From Ruminococcaceae bacterium UBA5891 (GTDB taxonomy: Bacteria > Bacillota > Clostridia > Oscillospirales > Acutalibacteraceae), in assembly GCA_002431945.1 (NCBI GenBank), contig DJET01000078.1, forward strand, positions 1 through 64,000: a stretch of DNA of 64,000 nt, given 5' to 3'. Below are positions 1 through 8,395 of this stretch, in pieces. Below the pieces are notes generated by a model. It worked only from the letters and a program-made list of their open reading frames with translations. It was not told the DNA's origin and searched no databases. The position numbers and the translations under genes were made by a program. Every line of letters starts with the position of its first letter. The stretch's first letter is position 1.

Positions 1-15
1 TTTTTCGACAGACTG

Positions 16-51
16 CGGCGCAAACAGGTAAAACCTGTTTGCGCCGTTTTT
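16..51 (+). terminator. Intrinsic terminator of an upstream gene
   Basis: A perfect 14-base-pair stem (16-29 with 33-46) closed by an AAA loop is followed by five T residues at 47-51. The T-run is on the plus strand, so it most likely ends a plus-strand gene lying left of the window. Confidence 0.75.
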
Positions 52-63
52 CTGCAAAAGGCA

Positions 64-108
64 AGCAAAGCCACAAAGCACAGCCGTGCTTTGTGGCTTT
101 GCTTTTTA
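64..108. terminator. Strong hairpin between convergent transcripts
   Basis: An 18-base-pair perfect stem (64-81 with 86-103) with loop AGCC. On the plus strand it is followed by a T-rich run from 103; on the minus strand, where the yerC operon ends, by TGCCTTTTGC. It probably ends the minus-strand operon and may also back up the plus-strand terminator at 16-51. The T-run overlaps the yerC stop codon. Confidence 0.7.
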
Positions 109-390
109 TTTTTTATATTCAACAAGCCGCTTATATCCGCTGCCGTACTGTACGCAGCGCGAAACGCGGGATAGTGTGGCAGAGGATATATCGGTTTCGT
201 CAATAACCTCGTTATATGTCTTGCCCTCAAGCAAAAGGCGTGCGGCTCTTATTCGCTGCGCCATTTGCTCAACCTCTTTATTGGTGCACATATCCGAAAA
301 TAAGTCGCGGCAATCCTGCTTATCCTTAAGCGAGAGTATAAGGTCGTACAAATCGTTTATCATTTCTTCGTTTACTTTGTTAAGCGACAT
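106..390 (-). CDS. yerC: YerC/YecD family TrpR-like DNA-binding protein
   Basis: A 94-residue protein of the YerC/YecD family, small helical relatives of the Trp repressor whose ligand is not established. The match rests on the central TNKEVEQMAQRIRAARLL segment (about residues 36-53) and the helix-turn-helix around DISSATLSRVSRCVQYG (about residues 67-83). It is the last gene of a four-gene run with a polar amino-acid ABC transporter and starts 12 bases after the ATPase gene ends. That suggests, without proving, that it responds to an amino acid or controls its own operon. Length is normal for the family. Confidence 0.85.
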   Translation of the reverse strand: MSLNKVNEEMINDLYDLILSLKDKQDCRDLFSDMCTNKEVEQMAQRIRAARLLLEGKTYNEVIDETDISSATLSRVSRCVQYGSGYKRLVEYKK

Positions 391-401
391 AATTTTTTCT
401 C

Positions 402-1160
402 CTAAAAGCTTTCAAGCGATTTATTTAAAAAGCTTTTTGTCTTTTCCGATTTGGGCGAGCCGAATACCTCTTCGGGCGTGCCGTATTCCTCAATTACGCC
501 TTCGGACATAAAGAGCACCTTATCGGAAACGTTTTTTGCAAATTCCATTTCGTGGGTTACAACTATCATTGTGCTGCCCGCGGCCTTAAGGTCCTTAATA
601 ACCCTTAAAACCTCGCCCGTAAGCTCAGGGTCGAGCGCGCTTGTGGGCTCGTCAAAGCAAAGTATATCCGGCTCAAGCGCCAATGCGCGCGCAATCGCAA
701 CGCGCTGCTGCTGACCGCCCGAAAGCTCGCACGGGTAGTTATTCATTTTTTCGCTAAGCCCCACGCGCGCTATAAGCGCTTCTGCCTTTTTGCGTATTTC
801 TTCAGTACTACCGCGCTTTAAAAGGGTAGGGGCAAGCATCACGTTTTTCAGCACGCTGTACTGCGGAAACAGGTTAAACGACTGAAATACAAGCCCGAAA
901 TGCAGGCGGTTGTCTCTGATTTCGGCGTCGGTAAGCTTTTTATCCAAATCGCCGTTAAAAACCGTTTTCCCGTTTACGGTTATTGTGCCGCCGTCGGCAA
1001 AGTCGAGAAAGTTAATGCAGCGAAGCAGCGTTGTTTTGCCGCTGCCCGACGAGCCGATTATAGAAAGCACCTCGCCCTTTTCAAGCGAAAAGCCTATGCT
1101 TTTAAGCACCTCGGTTTTACCGAAGCTCTTTTTTATGTTTTTAACCTCTAATACAGACAT
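402..1160 (-). CDS. Polar amino-acid ABC transporter, ATP-binding protein (GlnQ/HisP type)
   Basis: The cytoplasmic ATPase (252 aa) that powers amino-acid uptake by the adjacent permease and binding protein. Visible motifs are Walker A GSSGSGKT (residues 36-43), the ABC signature LSGGQQQR, Walker B ILCFDEPT and the switch His in VVTHEM. Length and motifs are typical of the PAAT (GlnQ) family. It starts 9 bases after the permease gene ends and is followed by yerC. The substrate cannot be read from the ATPase; glutamine, cystine or a basic amino acid are all possible. Confidence 0.92.
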   Translation of the reverse strand: MSVLEVKNIKKSFGKTEVLKSIGFSLEKGEVLSIIGSSGSGKTTLLRCINFLDFADGGTITVNGKTVFNGDLDKKLTDAEIRDNRLHFGLVFQSFNLFPQYSVLKNVMLAPTLLKRGSTEEIRKKAEALIARVGLSEKMNNYPCELSGGQQQRVAIARALALEPDILCFDEPTSALDPELTGEVLRVIKDLKAAGSTMIVVTHEMEFAKNVSDKVLFMSEGVIEEYGTPEEVFGSPKSEKTKSFLNKSLESF

Positions 1161-1169
1161 AGGCTCACC

Positions 1170-1829
1170 TCACGCATTAAAATAAGCGAGCTTTTTTTCA
1201 ATAAGCCCGAAAAGTATTGTAAGTATACCGCAAAAAACAAGATAGAAAACGCCCGTAAAGAACAGCGGCCAAATTATCGCCGCGCCCTTAATAAAGGTCT
1301 GACCGCTCCAGATAAGCTCGTAAACGGCGATTATGCGCGCAAGCGACGTATCCTTTACAAGTGTGATAATTTCATTGCTCATAGGGGGAACTATGCGCTT
1401 TATAACCTGAAGGAGAATTACTTTGAAAAATATTTGACTTTTGGTCATACCGAGCACAAGACCTGCTTCGGTCTGACCTTTTGCTATGCTTTCTATTCCT
1501 CCGCGGTAAATTTCTGAAAAATAGCAGGCATAGTTAATTATAAACGCCGTAAGCACGGCGGTCATTCTGCCGCCGTTTCCGCCGCCCCATATATTATTAT
1601 GCAATAAAAGGCCGGGTCCGTAATATATAACAAGCAATTGCAGCATAAGGGGAGTACCGCGAATTACCCAAACAACGGTTTTTACAAGACCTTTAAGCGG
1701 CATAAATTTAGACATGGAGCCGAATGCGATTATAAGACCGAGCGGCAGGGCGCCTAAAAGCGTGAAGAAAAATATTTGCAGTGTGGTGCCAAAGCCCTCG
1801 AAAAGAGTTTTAATTACGGTTTGAAACAT
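1170..1829 (-). CDS. Polar amino-acid ABC transporter permease (GlnP/HisM type)
   Basis: Integral membrane subunit of the amino-acid importer, about 219 aa. I chose the ATG at 1829 because AAAGGA lies seven bases upstream; an in-frame start 30 bases further out lacks a comparable site. The N-terminal segment TVIKTLFEGFGTTLQIFFFTL is typical of the His/Glu/Gln permease family, and the coupling-helix region follows TEAGLVLGMTKSQIFFKVILL. Several hydrophobic segments are evident. The operon order is binding protein, permease, ATPase, YerC-like regulator. Confidence 0.92.
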   Translation of the reverse strand: MFQTVIKTLFEGFGTTLQIFFFTLLGALPLGLIIAFGSMSKFMPLKGLVKTVVWVIRGTPLMLQLLVIYYGPGLLLHNNIWGGGNGGRMTAVLTAFIINYACYFSEIYRGGIESIAKGQTEAGLVLGMTKSQIFFKVILLQVIKRIVPPMSNEIITLVKDTSLARIIAVYELIWSGQTFIKGAAIIWPLFFTGVFYLVFCGILTILFGLIEKKLAYFNA

Positions 1830-1905
1830 ATATAAATCCTTTACTGATAAACAGCACAAAGCAGGCAGAGAGGATATGCCCTCTGCCTGTGCAATGCACT
1901 CTTAA

Positions 1906-2703
1906 TTATTTCTGTTCGATTACGGATTCCTGAACGCCGTAGGTTTTGGCAATTTCAAGCATTGAACCGTCGCTGTAGGAGTCCTTAAAGAACTGGTTAA
2001 GCTTTTCGGTAAGGTCAGAGCCTTTTCTGAAGCCTACGCCGTAATCCTCTTCCTCTGCAACGCCTACCGTGTAAGCAAGGTTTTCATAGCTTGTGCCTTC
2101 GCCTACCATTGCGCCCGCCATAAGAAGGTCGATAACCGCGGCGTCAGATGTGCCGGCGTTTACTTCCATAAGCGCGTCTACCTGTGCGGTAACAGCCGTT
2201 ACGTTGTAGTTAAGGGCTTTAAGAGCGGCTTCGCCTGCGGAGCCTGCCTCGGCTGCAAACTTTAAGTCTTTAATGCTTTCAACCGTTTGGTATTTATCGG
2301 CAACTTCCTTTTTAACAACTACAACCTGTGTGTTCTTGCAGTAAGCGTTTGAAACCGACATACCGTTCTTAACCTCGCTTGAGATCGTCATACCGTTCCA
2401 TACGCAGTCGATGCTTTTAGCGTCAAGCTCCATAATTTTGTTGTCCCAGTCGATCTCAACAAACTCTACGTCAACGCCGAGGCTCTCTGCAAACTTCTTA
2501 GCCATATCGGCGTCAAATCCGATCCATTTGCCGCTGCCCTTGGTCTCTTCGTAATCCATCGGGTTAAAATCGGTAATACCTACAACAAGCTTACCTTTTT
2601 CCTTTATGTACTCGCTGTCTGATTTTGAAGAATCCTTACTTCCGCAGCCGGCGAATACGGCGAGCATACATACGCTCATTAACAGTGCAATTAACTTTTT
2701 CAT
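1906..2703 (-). CDS. Amino-acid ABC transporter substrate-binding lipoprotein
   Basis: Extracytoplasmic solute receptor (265 aa), family 3. The signal peptide MKKLIALLMS... ends in a lipobox VFAGC with the lipidated Cys at residue 20, so the protein should be tethered to the outer face of the membrane. KGKLVVGITDFNPMDY and WIGFDADMAKKFAESLGV are classic family-3 motifs. AAAGGGGA provides the ribosome site. It is the first gene of the operon, directly behind a near-consensus promoter at 2742-2770. Ligand unknown. Confidence 0.93.
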   Translation of the reverse strand: MKKLIALLMSVCMLAVFAGCGSKDSSKSDSEYIKEKGKLVVGITDFNPMDYEETKGSGKWIGFDADMAKKFAESLGVDVEFVEIDWDNKIMELDAKSIDCVWNGMTISSEVKNGMSVSNAYCKNTQVVVVKKEVADKYQTVESIKDLKFAAEAGSAGEAALKALNYNVTAVTAQVDALMEVNAGTSDAAVIDLLMAGAMVGEGTSYENLAYTVGVAEEEDYGVGFRKGSDLTEKLNQFFKDSYSDGSMLEIAKTYGVQESVIEQK

Positions 2704-2741
2704 TTTTGATTTCCCCTTTAGGTTTTAAATTTGATGTTGTT

Positions 2742-2770
2742 ATTATACTTCATTACGATAAAGTTGTAAA
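2742..2770 (-). promoter_or_regulatory. Sigma-A promoter of the amino-acid ABC operon
   Basis: On the minus strand TTTACA (2765-2770) and TATAAT (2742-2747) are separated by 17 bases. Expected transcription start is about 2735, giving a short leader before the ATG at 2703. Confidence 0.85.
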
Positions 2771-2782
2771 GTGTTTTTTTGC

Positions 2783-2829
2783 AAAAAATTCAGATTTGTT
2801 TTGTTAAATAAAAACAATACAAATCTGAA
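2783..2829 (-). terminator. Intrinsic terminator of the pgeF operon
   Basis: An 11-base-pair stem (2789-2799 with 2819-2829, arms TTCAGATTTGT / ACAAATCTGAA) is followed on the minus strand by a T-run (2783-2788). It lies directly after the pgeF stop and directly before the amino-acid ABC promoter. Confidence 0.8.
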
Positions 2830-2841
2830 AATGTATTTTGG

Positions 2842-3663
2842 CTATTTTAACTCAATAATCATTGCCAAATTGCCGCGTTCTCTGTGTGTGGCACGGTGCG
2901 AGTGCAATTCATCGCTGTTGCAGCAGGTGCAAAGGTCGGTTATATCAAGGTTGCTTTCCTTAATTCCGGCGTGCAAAAGTATCTGTTTATTGGTGGCGGC
3001 AAGGTCAAGCATATATTTGTTGTTTTCCTTTTTGAAAAGTACCTTATCGGTATCAAGGTAGGGTATGTTTTTCAGTGCGTCGGCTACCGGATCGTCAACC
3101 TCGTAGCAGCATTTGCCTATGCAGGGACCTATTGCGGCAATAATGTTTTCACGCTTGCAGCCGTAGTCTGCCACCATTTTATCAACCGTTTTTTCACCTA
3201 TTCGTTTAGCGGTGCCGCGCCAGCCTGCGTGCGACGAAGCAATAACGCCTTTTTCGGGGTCGCAAAATAGTAGGGGAGTGCAATCGGCGTATTGCGTTAC
3301 AAGCGCAACGCCGCTTTCGTTTGTAATAAGACCGTCAACGTCGCAAAACGGCTCTTTAAAAATTCCCGTTCCGCAATCGGCAGAGGTTACCGCGCGTATA
3401 TTGTCGGTGTGGGTTTGTCTGCTTAAAACAAGGTGATTAACGTCAATACCCGCGGCACTGCACAAGCGGCGGTAATTTTCGAGTACGTTTTCGCGGTCGT
3501 CGCCGTTTGTAAAGCTTAAATTCATAGAATAATATCTGCCGCGGCTTACTCCGCCCAGTCTTGTGGAAAAAATATGGCGTACCTTGTTGCAGGCGGTAAA
3601 ATGCGGAAAGGTTATAAATTCAAGGCTGTTTATATTGTTTACGGTAAGCTTATCTGATATCAT
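2842..3663 (-). CDS. pgeF: Peptidoglycan editing factor / multicopper-oxidase-like purine nucleoside phosphorylase (YfiH family)
   Basis: A 273-residue YfiH/DUF152 protein. Family members have been reported as peptidoglycan editing factors and as purine nucleoside phosphorylases/adenosine deaminases; which activity dominates here cannot be told. Conserved blocks are FSTRLGGVS (about 32-40), SRQTHTDNI, QYADCTPLLFCDP, SSHAGWRGT, GPCIGKCCYEV and the metal-site region TDLCTCCN...SHRATHRERGN. The start overlaps the end of the CpsB-type phosphatase gene by four bases, so it is the last gene of that operon, before the terminator at 2783-2829. Confidence 0.9.
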   Translation of the reverse strand: MISDKLTVNNINSLEFITFPHFTACNKVRHIFSTRLGGVSRGRYYSMNLSFTNGDDRENVLENYRRLCSAAGIDVNHLVLSRQTHTDNIRAVTSADCGTGIFKEPFCDVDGLITNESGVALVTQYADCTPLLFCDPEKGVIASSHAGWRGTAKRIGEKTVDKMVADYGCKRENIIAAIGPCIGKCCYEVDDPVADALKNIPYLDTDKVLFKKENNKYMLDLAATNKQILLHAGIKESNLDITDLCTCCNSDELHSHRATHRERGNLAMIIELK

Positions 3664-4379
3664 ATATTATCTCCGGTTATTTTTTCAAGCAGTATTTGCG
3701 AATTTCTTATAAAGCCGCTTGCATATTCCGCGCCTATATTTTCGGCAATATATTCAAGCGCCGGCTTCATCATAGGAGGGCGGGATTTCATAGAATGCGC
3801 GTCGGTAGCGATAAAATTAACGTAACCGCCTTTAATCAGCCTTTCGGTTGCCCTGCGGCTGCTTTGAGAAAGGAGCGAGGAAGCGTTGATCTGCGCCAAA
3901 ATACCGTTATCTTTAATGTATTTTAACAGTTTTTTATAGTTTCTGGCGTTACGGTATCTTTCAAGATGGGCTATAATAGGTATTATACGCTGTTTGTTTA
4001 CCAGATTATCAATATCATCAAAAAATTCCTTGCATATACACTCGTCGGTAAGCTCAAGCAACAGATATTGCGACCGATTAAGGCAAAGCTCATACACGGT
4101 TTCGCTTGTGCCGATATATCGGTAATACAGCACTTCGCTGCCGACAAAAATACGCGGCAAATTTTTATTTTCGGTTTCTTTGATTAAGAGGTTATAGGCG
4201 TTGCTTATTCTTTCCTTATATTCGTTAAAATTATCGTCAAGAGGATAAAAATGCGGCGTTGCTATAACGTCGGTTATTCCCTGAAGCCGCATAGCCTCTA
4301 ACAGCCTTAACGATTCGCTTATATCAAAGGCGCCGTCGTCCACAGCGGGTAATATATGGGAATGTATATCAAGCAGCAT
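3660..4379 (-). CDS. CpsB/CapC (YwqE) family manganese-dependent tyrosine-protein phosphatase
   Basis: PHP-fold phosphatase (239 aa) that in known systems dephosphorylates the CpsD-type tyrosine kinase. The metal-binding start MLLDIHSHILPAVDDGA (His-X-His and DD), ATPHFYP, IIAHLERY and ATDAHSM supply the usual His/Asp ligands. GGGAGG precedes the ATG. It follows the CpsD kinase gene after 64 bases containing a hairpin (4405-4435). The local order CpsC-CpsD-CpsB gives a complete phosphorelay cassette, yet there are no glycosyltransferases or polymerase nearby. Confidence 0.9.
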   Translation of the reverse strand: MLLDIHSHILPAVDDGAFDISESLRLLEAMRLQGITDVIATPHFYPLDDNFNEYKERISNAYNLLIKETENKNLPRIFVGSEVLYYRYIGTSETVYELCLNRSQYLLLELTDECICKEFFDDIDNLVNKQRIIPIIAHLERYRNARNYKKLLKYIKDNGILAQINASSLLSQSSRRATERLIKGGYVNFIATDAHSMKSRPPMMKPALEYIAENIGAEYASGFIRNSQILLEKITGDNI

Positions 4380-4404
4380 TTTTAATTCCTCCCTTCAAAC
4401 AACT

Positions 4405-4435
4405 AAAGCCGGACTTTATAAAATTGTCCGGCTTT
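4405..4435 (-). terminator. Intercistronic hairpin between cpsD-like and cpsB-like genes
   Basis: A 10-base-pair stem AAAGCCGGAC / GTCCGGCTTT (4405-4414 with 4426-4435) sits between the kinase and phosphatase genes. On the minus strand it is followed by only a short T-rich stretch (TTTAGTTG). It may be a weak terminator, an attenuator or an mRNA-stabilising hairpin that sets the kinase/phosphatase ratio. Confidence 0.5.
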
Positions 4436-4443
4436 TAACACAG

Positions 4444-5130
4444 TTACTTTTTATATGCTTTGTAATAATCCTTATAATAACGCTTTGATGTGTTGCCCGT
4501 GCCGTTCAGAATAATGCCGATAATGTTTATATCAAGCATTTTAAGGGCGGAAAGCGAGCGCTTAAGCATTGAATGTGTGGTAATTCCGGCTCTTACAACA
4601 AGAACAAGTCCGTCGCATTTTTGAGAAATTATAGAAGCGTCCGAAAGCAGATTTACGGGCGGAGTATCAATTATAACATAATCGTACTTTTCCTTAGCGG
4701 CGGTTAAAAAAACGTCAAAACCTACGGAATCGAAAACCTCAGTCGGGTTTTGGGGAATATTACCTACGGTAAGTATATCAAGATATGTATTGTATTTTTT
4801 AACCGTAGCATCAATATCCGTAATGCCGTTAATTACGTCCATAAGACCGTTTTTGTTGTCAAGCCTTAATTTGTTGTGAAGGCTGGGACGGTGCGCGTCT
4901 GCGTCTATTAAAATTACCTTTTTATTAAGCTGTGAAAGCGAAATTGCCGTATTTATGGCGGTGGTTGATTTTCCTTCGGAAGCGTTGGGACTTGATACGG
5001 CGATAACCTTATTGCCTTGCCTTGCAAGTATTGAAACCAAATTGGTTCGTATATTTTTATATGCTTCCGAAACGGCAAACGGCACTTTTTTAACAGGCGC
5101 TGCCGCGGCGGCGTTTTTAATATCCGGCAT
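4444..5130 (-). CDS. CpsD/CapB family bacterial tyrosine kinase
   Basis: Cytoplasmic BY-kinase domain, 228 aa. The ATG at 5130 is preferred because AAGGGAGG precedes it and the predicted N-terminus MPDIKNAAA fits the family; the open frame extends 156 bases further but without homology. Motifs are Walker A SSPNASEGKST, Walker A' ILIDADAHRP and Walker B YVIIDTPPV. The C-terminus carries a tyrosine cluster (RYYKDYYKAYKK), the usual autophosphorylation tail. The start overlaps the upstream CpsC gene by 14 bases, so the two are probably translationally coupled. Confidence 0.9.
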   Translation of the reverse strand: MPDIKNAAAAAPVKKVPFAVSEAYKNIRTNLVSILARQGNKVIAVSSPNASEGKSTTAINTAISLSQLNKKVILIDADAHRPSLHNKLRLDNKNGLMDVINGITDIDATVKKYNTYLDILTVGNIPQNPTEVFDSVGFDVFLTAAKEKYDYVIIDTPPVNLLSDASIISQKCDGLVLVVRAGITTHSMLKRSLSALKMLDINIIGIILNGTGNTSKRYYKDYYKAYKK

Positions 5131-5878
5131 TTTGATATCCTCCCTTTTTGTATGCGCTGTATTCCTTTGATTTTGCGCTTGCAAAATCGGGTATATTGCC
5201 GAGCAGGGCAATATCGTAATTATCCGTAATATCTTCCTCGCTGTTGATCGAGTTATTAAAGAGCGAAAGTATATAAACAACCGCAAAAGCTATTATAACG
5301 CCTATAAGCGCTGCGGCAACCGTTAAAAAGGAGGTGCGCGGGTATGTTTTAACAGCCTTATCGGGCGAGGTGGTAACCGCCGCATTGGCAGAGGGTATAT
5401 AATCTGCTATGTATTCGGGCGCAAGCTTTAAAAACCTGTTGGCAAGGCGCTGTGCCTCTTCAGGAGTGGAGGCGGTAAATGTAACGTCTATAAAAAGCGA
5501 ATCGGTGCTTCTGCGTTTTACGGTCGAGCGGCCCTTAAGGTTTGAATACGAATATCTGTTTTGCTCTTCGTTTGAAAGAAGCTTATATATATCGTTCGTA
5601 TTAAGTATGTCGTTTATTGTGTCTGCAAGCTGTAATGAAGCGTTAATATCGGTATAGCTTACGTTTTTTGAAGAGGTTTGAGAAGCGGTATCCGAGGCGT
5701 TGTTATTTATTATGCTTCCGTTTGTAACTATAACGGAACCGGTAGCGGAGTATTTAGGCTGAGCTATAAAATTGCAGTATGAAAAAGCCGCCGCCGCACA
5801 AACAAGACCTGCAAATATTAAAAGAAAGATATGCTTTACCGCAAGCTTTAACAATGAGATTAGAGATATATTATTCAC
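5117..5878 (-). CDS. CpsC/Wzz family polysaccharide chain-length / tyrosine kinase adaptor
   Basis: A 253-residue membrane protein with one transmembrane segment near the N-terminus (about residues 15-33) and one near the C-terminus (about 183-205), flanking an extracellular Wzz-type domain. The short cytoplasmic C-terminus is what normally activates the partner CpsD kinase. It is Tyr-rich here (EYSAYKKGGYQNAGY). The overlap with the kinase gene supports a membrane adaptor plus kinase pair. What polymer it controls cannot be seen, as no polysaccharide synthesis genes lie nearby. Confidence 0.85.
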   Translation of the reverse strand: MNNISLISLLKLAVKHIFLLIFAGLVCAAAAFSYCNFIAQPKYSATGSVIVTNGSIINNNASDTASQTSSKNVSYTDINASLQLADTINDILNTNDIYKLLSNEEQNRYSYSNLKGRSTVKRRSTDSLFIDVTFTASTPEEAQRLANRFLKLAPEYIADYIPSANAAVTTSPDKAVKTYPRTSFLTVAAALIGVIIAFAVVYILSLFNNSINSEEDITDNYDIALLGNIPDFASAKSKEYSAYKKGGYQNAGY

Positions 5879-5894
5879 GATTTTCCCCTTTTCC

Positions 5895-6707
5895 TTAGTC
5901 CTTTAAATCTATACTATTATAACTGCATTCTTTTAATTTTGCAATAGTAAGATTATAAGAGTTATAAATTTCCTCATATTCTTTGTATGAATTGCGATAC
6001 ACCTCTATAATGCAGGAGCCGCCGTAATTTTTTTCAATAAGCTTATCAAAAAACGTTTTGAACGGGAAAGAACCGCAAAACGGCAAAAGGCAGTCCGAAG
6101 CGGTGCTTTGGTCGCTTATGTGATAATGCTTTATATTTTCCGAAAATTCTTCAATAAGGTCAAACGGGTTATAGCCGCACCGCACCGCCTGCTTTAAATC
6201 AATGCAAAACGCCGCGTCTTTACCCAAAATATTACGCATAGACCGCAAGAATTCAATATCGCCCGCCCTGAAACGCACAACATTTTCTTGAAGTACCTGT
6301 ACGCCGTTTCCCTTTGTTATTTCGTTAAGGCGCATATATCTTTCGCAATATTCCTCGTCGCTTAAAATGCCGTTGGGCTTACCGCCGTGCATAATAATGT
6401 ATTTTGCGCCAAGCTGTGCCGCCGCTTCGGAATAACGGCGGTATTCTTCCTCAGCCTCGCGGTAGCGGCGTTCGTAGGCGGAAAAAATCATAAACGATTC
6501 CGCAAGTGACATTGTGGGGTGAACCGAAGCGACGCTTATGCCGTATTCTTCCTTAATATCCGTAAGCATATCGATAAAGCCCTGTTTTAATTCGCACCTC
6601 GCATTAAAAAATACCTCGGTGTGTTTTATGCCGGCTTTGCCCAAATTTTCAAGCGAAAGCTCGGTTTCAAGGGGATAAAAGCTTGCTGTTGAAACGCCTA
6701 TATTCAT
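5895..6707 (-). CDS. Sugar phosphate isomerase/epimerase (xylose isomerase-like TIM barrel)
   Basis: A 270-residue protein of the AP-endonuclease-2 / xylose-isomerase-like TIM-barrel superfamily. Supporting segments are MNIGVSTASFYP at the start, VASVHPTMS, KYIIMHGGKPNG, VLQENVVR, AFCIDLKQA and IKHYHISDQS, which carry the expected metal-ligand His, Glu and Asp. Members act on sugars, inositols or abasic DNA, and the substrate here is unknown. It overlaps rqcH by four bases and precedes the CpsC gene by 16 bases. Confidence 0.75.
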   Translation of the reverse strand: MNIGVSTASFYPLETELSLENLGKAGIKHTEVFFNARCELKQGFIDMLTDIKEEYGISVASVHPTMSLAESFMIFSAYERRYREAEEEYRRYSEAAAQLGAKYIIMHGGKPNGILSDEEYCERYMRLNEITKGNGVQVLQENVVRFRAGDIEFLRSMRNILGKDAAFCIDLKQAVRCGYNPFDLIEEFSENIKHYHISDQSTASDCLLPFCGSFPFKTFFDKLIEKNYGGSCIIEVYRNSYKEYEEIYNSYNLTIAKLKECSYNSIDLKD

Positions 6708-8395
6708 TCGGTAGGACCTCCCTTATCGGGTGTGACGTAAACTGTTTTGTTTGCGGTGTAAATTACCATTCCGGGTTTTGCGCCGTTAGGCTTTTTAACG
6801 TATTTAACCGGCGTATAATCCACCGCGGTGTTAGAGGAAGCCGCCGCCTTGGAGTTTAAAGCCGCAAGGCGCGCCGCTTTAAGTATTGTTTCGTCGGAAA
6901 CCTCGCCGCCGTGTGAAAATACTATAACGTGCGAACCGGGCAGATTTTTTACGTGAAACCACAAATCGCTTTTTGTGGCTAAGGAGGTGGTTAAATAATC
7001 GTTCTGGCTGTTGTTTTTTCCCACAATAATTTTGTAGCCCTCGGCAGATACATATTCCTGCAATTTCGGTGCCGGCGCGTTTTTTTTGCGCTTTTCCTGC
7101 CTTTTAATATAACCTGCAAGCGCCAATTCCTCGCGTATCTCGGCAATATCGGCGGCGGTTTTACTGCGGGCTATGCTGTCAAGCACCGAATCAAAATATA
7201 TAAGCTCATCGCGATCCTTTTCGGTAAGGCGTGTCAGCATTTGCTCGGCAGTGTAGGTTTTTTTATAATCCTTAAAATATTTGGCGGCGTTCTTTTGAGG
7301 CGATAAAGCAGGGTCAAGCGGTATTCTTACGGTTTTCATATCGTCGTAATAATTTTCAACCTCTGCAAAGCGCGCGCCGCTTTCAAGTCGGTAAAGATTG
7401 GCTTTTAAAAGCTCGCCGTAAATGCGCAGATTTTCGCGGTTTTCGCACTTTTTAAGGTCGCAAAGCCTTAGCGCCAGCTTTTTTTCGGTGCGGCTTTTAA
7501 GGTTGTTTACAAGCCTTATAATATCGGCGGCGGCGTGGCGCACACGTTCCGCGCCCTCGCGTGCGGAGTAAAATGCGTCAAGCAGCTCTGAAAAGCCGGT
7601 ATATGTGCATTTTTCAAATTCATTGCCGTACTGCGATATATCGGTATAGGTAAAATCAAACGGCGTACCGTCATTTTTAAGTAAAAGCAGGGGAGTACCG
7701 CCCGACTTTATATCGTTTAAAACCGAATTTAAAGCCGATCTGAAATCGCCGCATTTATCCGCTTTATAAACCGTTTCGCGGCAGATAAGCGGTGAAAAGC
7801 CCTGTATGGCTGAAAGAAGCGCTTTTTCGGGGGAGCCGCCGTAATTTTCCGCGGCACTTAAAATTGTGTTTATATCCTCGGTAACGGGGTTTAGCTTATG
7901 CTGACTGTCGGGGTACTTATATACGGCGCCCGGCAATACGGTGCGCTCGTCCTTTTCGGGGTCCGAGCGCCTTAGCGAATCGATAATTCTGCCGTCTGCT
8001 CCCACAAGAATAATATTGGTTTTGTTACCCAAAAATTCGGCTATAAGCTTTACTTCAATTATATCTCCCAATTCGTTCGACGTACTGAAGGTAAGCTCCG
8101 CTATGCGCTCAAGCTCCGGCTGGGCTACGCTTAACAGCCGCGCGGCAGAAAGGTATTTGCGCATAAGCATACAAAACATAGGCGGAGTTTGCGGGTTTTC
8201 GTACTTTCCCTCTGTAAAATGCAGGCGTGCATAACCGGGGCGCGCGGTAATAAGCAGCTTTTTAACAAAGCCCTTTTTGCGCAGCAAAAAGACCAGCTCG
8301 TCTTTAGACGGCTGATATATTTTATCCACGTGCGAATTTTCCGCGGCGGAAAGCTCCGCTGTTATTTTATGTAAAAAAACGCCGTCAAACGCCAT
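6704..8395 (-). CDS. rqcH: RqcH, NFACT-family ribosome quality control factor
   Basis: Homologue of Rqc2/NEMF (563 aa). With RqcP it adds C-terminal alanine tails to nascent chains stalled on free 50S subunits, marking them for degradation. The NFACT-N domain begins MAFDGVFLHKITAEL, a central coiled-coil/HhH region follows (about 270-430), and the NFACT-R domain contains GKNNSQNDYLTT and DLWFHVKNLPGSHVIV. The DR pair known as functionally important in B. subtilis RqcH appears as Glu-Arg (about residues 96-97, ELERI). It overlaps trmK by 11 bases. It was formerly called fibronectin-binding protein. Confidence 0.93.
   Translation of the reverse strand: MAFDGVFLHKITAELSAAENSHVDKIYQPSKDELVFLLRKKGFVKKLLITARPGYARLHFTEGKYENPQTPPMFCMLMRKYLSAARLLSVAQPELERIAELTFSTSNELGDIIEVKLIAEFLGNKTNIILVGADGRIIDSLRRSDPEKDERTVLPGAVYKYPDSQHKLNPVTEDINTILSAAENYGGSPEKALLSAIQGFSPLICRETVYKADKCGDFRSALNSVLNDIKSGGTPLLLLKNDGTPFDFTYTDISQYGNEFEKCTYTGFSELLDAFYSAREGAERVRHAAADIIRLVNNLKSRTEKKLALRLCDLKKCENRENLRIYGELLKANLYRLESGARFAEVENYYDDMKTVRIPLDPALSPQKNAAKYFKDYKKTYTAEQMLTRLTEKDRDELIYFDSVLDSIARSKTAADIAEIREELALAGYIKRQEKRKKNAPAPKLQEYVSAEGYKIIVGKNNSQNDYLTTSLATKSDLWFHVKNLPGSHVIVFSHGGEVSDETILKAARLAALNSKAAASSNTAVDYTPVKYVKKPNGAKPGMVIYTANKTVYVTPDKGGPTE

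Noticed and set aside
5131..5286. 52-codon upstream extension of the CpsD kinase
   Set aside because: It overlaps CpsC coding sequence in another frame and has no kinase homology; AAGGGAGG supports 5130.
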